A DNA stretch of 15,256 nucleotides from Thermoplasmata archaeon (GTDB taxonomy: Archaea; Thermoplasmatota; Thermoplasmata; Halarchaeoplasmatales; Halarchaeoplasmataceae). Position 1 is the first letter of the stretch. Each line of letters begins with the position of its first letter. Shown here piece after piece: positions 14,958 through 15,256 of this stretch. The stretch covers positions 1-15,256 of the forward strand of contig SKVC01000117.1 of NCBI GenBank assembly GCA_007129655.1, given 5' to 3'. The notes under the pieces were generated by a model. It saw only the letters and a program-made list of their open reading frames with translations, was not told where the DNA came from and made no database searches. The translations under genes were made by a program, and so were the position numbers.

Positions 14958-15256
14958 ATGAAAAAAGATATAGGTAAAAAAGCGATTGTAGCCTCGGTTT
15001 TCTTGGCTATGCTGTTGTTACTTTCAGCAGCAGGTCTAACGACCTTAGCCGCGGAAACGGAATCTGCAACGCTTTTGATAGAAGTAGAGAATGATGAACA
15101 GTTACAGAGCTTACGAGATAACGGAATGCTACTAGTGGACTATGATAATGGAATGGCACTTATAGAGGTGCCTAAAGCACAGTTGAATGCATACAGGGAT
15201 AATTACAATACCCGAATGGACGAAAGCAGATACGAGATAAGTCTGTGGAACAGCGG
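14958..15256 (+). CDS. Secreted protein, N-terminal part only (cut by window edge)
   Basis: Ninety-nine codons are open to the right edge with no stop. The N-terminus has basic residues (MKKDIGKKA), a hydrophobic core (about 10-27) and a likely signal-peptidase site near LAAETES (30-36), so the protein is exported. After the signal comes a small domain, TLLIEVENDEQLQSLRDNG (about 38-56) and MALIEVPKAQL (65-75), then RYEISLWNSG at the edge. The pattern 'value-like strand, EEL-helix, strand, LEQL-helix' resembles N-terminal domains of some secreted peptidases such as M14 carboxypeptidases, but this is a weak guess. A strong GGAGG and a longer leader suggest high and possibly controlled expression. 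It is divergent from the beta-helix gene. The function is unknown. Confidence 0.7.
   Translation, partial: MKKDIGKKAIVASVFLAMLLLLSAAGLTTLAAETESATLLIEVENDEQLQSLRDNGMLLVDYDNGMALIEVPKAQLNAYRDNYNTRMDESRYEISLWNS

Overview
The window looks like an archaeal chromosome segment. Most genes have a box A (TATA-like element) centred about 24-28 bases before the start codon, so their transcripts are probably leaderless. Other archaeal signs are large N-glycosylation-rich beta-helix surface proteins with paired 'GWN' C-terminal modules, an archaeal-type metal regulator/transporter operon, and a cytoplasmic zinc-ribbon/CARDB protein. The surface-protein style recalls Thermoplasmatota and related Euryarchaeota, but that placement is recollection and not a computed result. 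No rRNA, tRNA, CRISPR array, insertion sequence or long non-coding stretch was seen. Every gap is under 170 bases and is mostly promoter.

Region 1 (1-7965) is a surface-glycan region. It holds a PAPS-type sulfotransferase cut by the left edge (1-809, minus), a SAM methyltransferase (929-1666, plus), a 1017-residue secreted multidomain protein (1645-4698, minus), a polysaccharide flippase of the Wzx type (4749-6170, minus), a DUF354 GT-B-like enzyme (6192-7205, minus) and a second methyltransferase (7312-7965, plus). Together these suggest building, modifying (methyl, sulfate) and exporting an extracellular glycan. The large surface protein may be a glycan-active enzyme or a glycoprotein target.

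Region 2 (8045-9483, plus) has two housekeeping-like genes: a Nudix hydrolase of the ADP-ribose pyrophosphatase type and a four-CxxC zinc-ribbon protein with two CARDB-like domains.

Region 3 (12688 down to 9487, minus) is a compact metal-uptake operon: DtxR/MntR-type regulator, zinc-binding lipoprotein (ZnuA type), ATPase (ZnuC type) and permease (ZnuB type). A perfect inverted repeat GTTAAG-N5-CTTAAC lies between box A and the regulator start, a good candidate for an autoregulatory operator. The binding protein carries a tandem 40-residue His/Glu-rich duplication. The regulator lacks the usual Glu-His metal ligands but has a Cys cluster.

Region 4 (14791 down to 12762, minus) is a secreted NosD-like beta-helix protein with the same GWN module as the Region 1 protein. 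It overlaps by ATGA with a small T4 endonuclease V-like (pyrimidine dimer glycosylase family) gene. At the right edge (14958 onward, plus) a secreted protein of unknown type begins behind a longer leader with a strong Shine-Dalgarno that could fold into a small hairpin.
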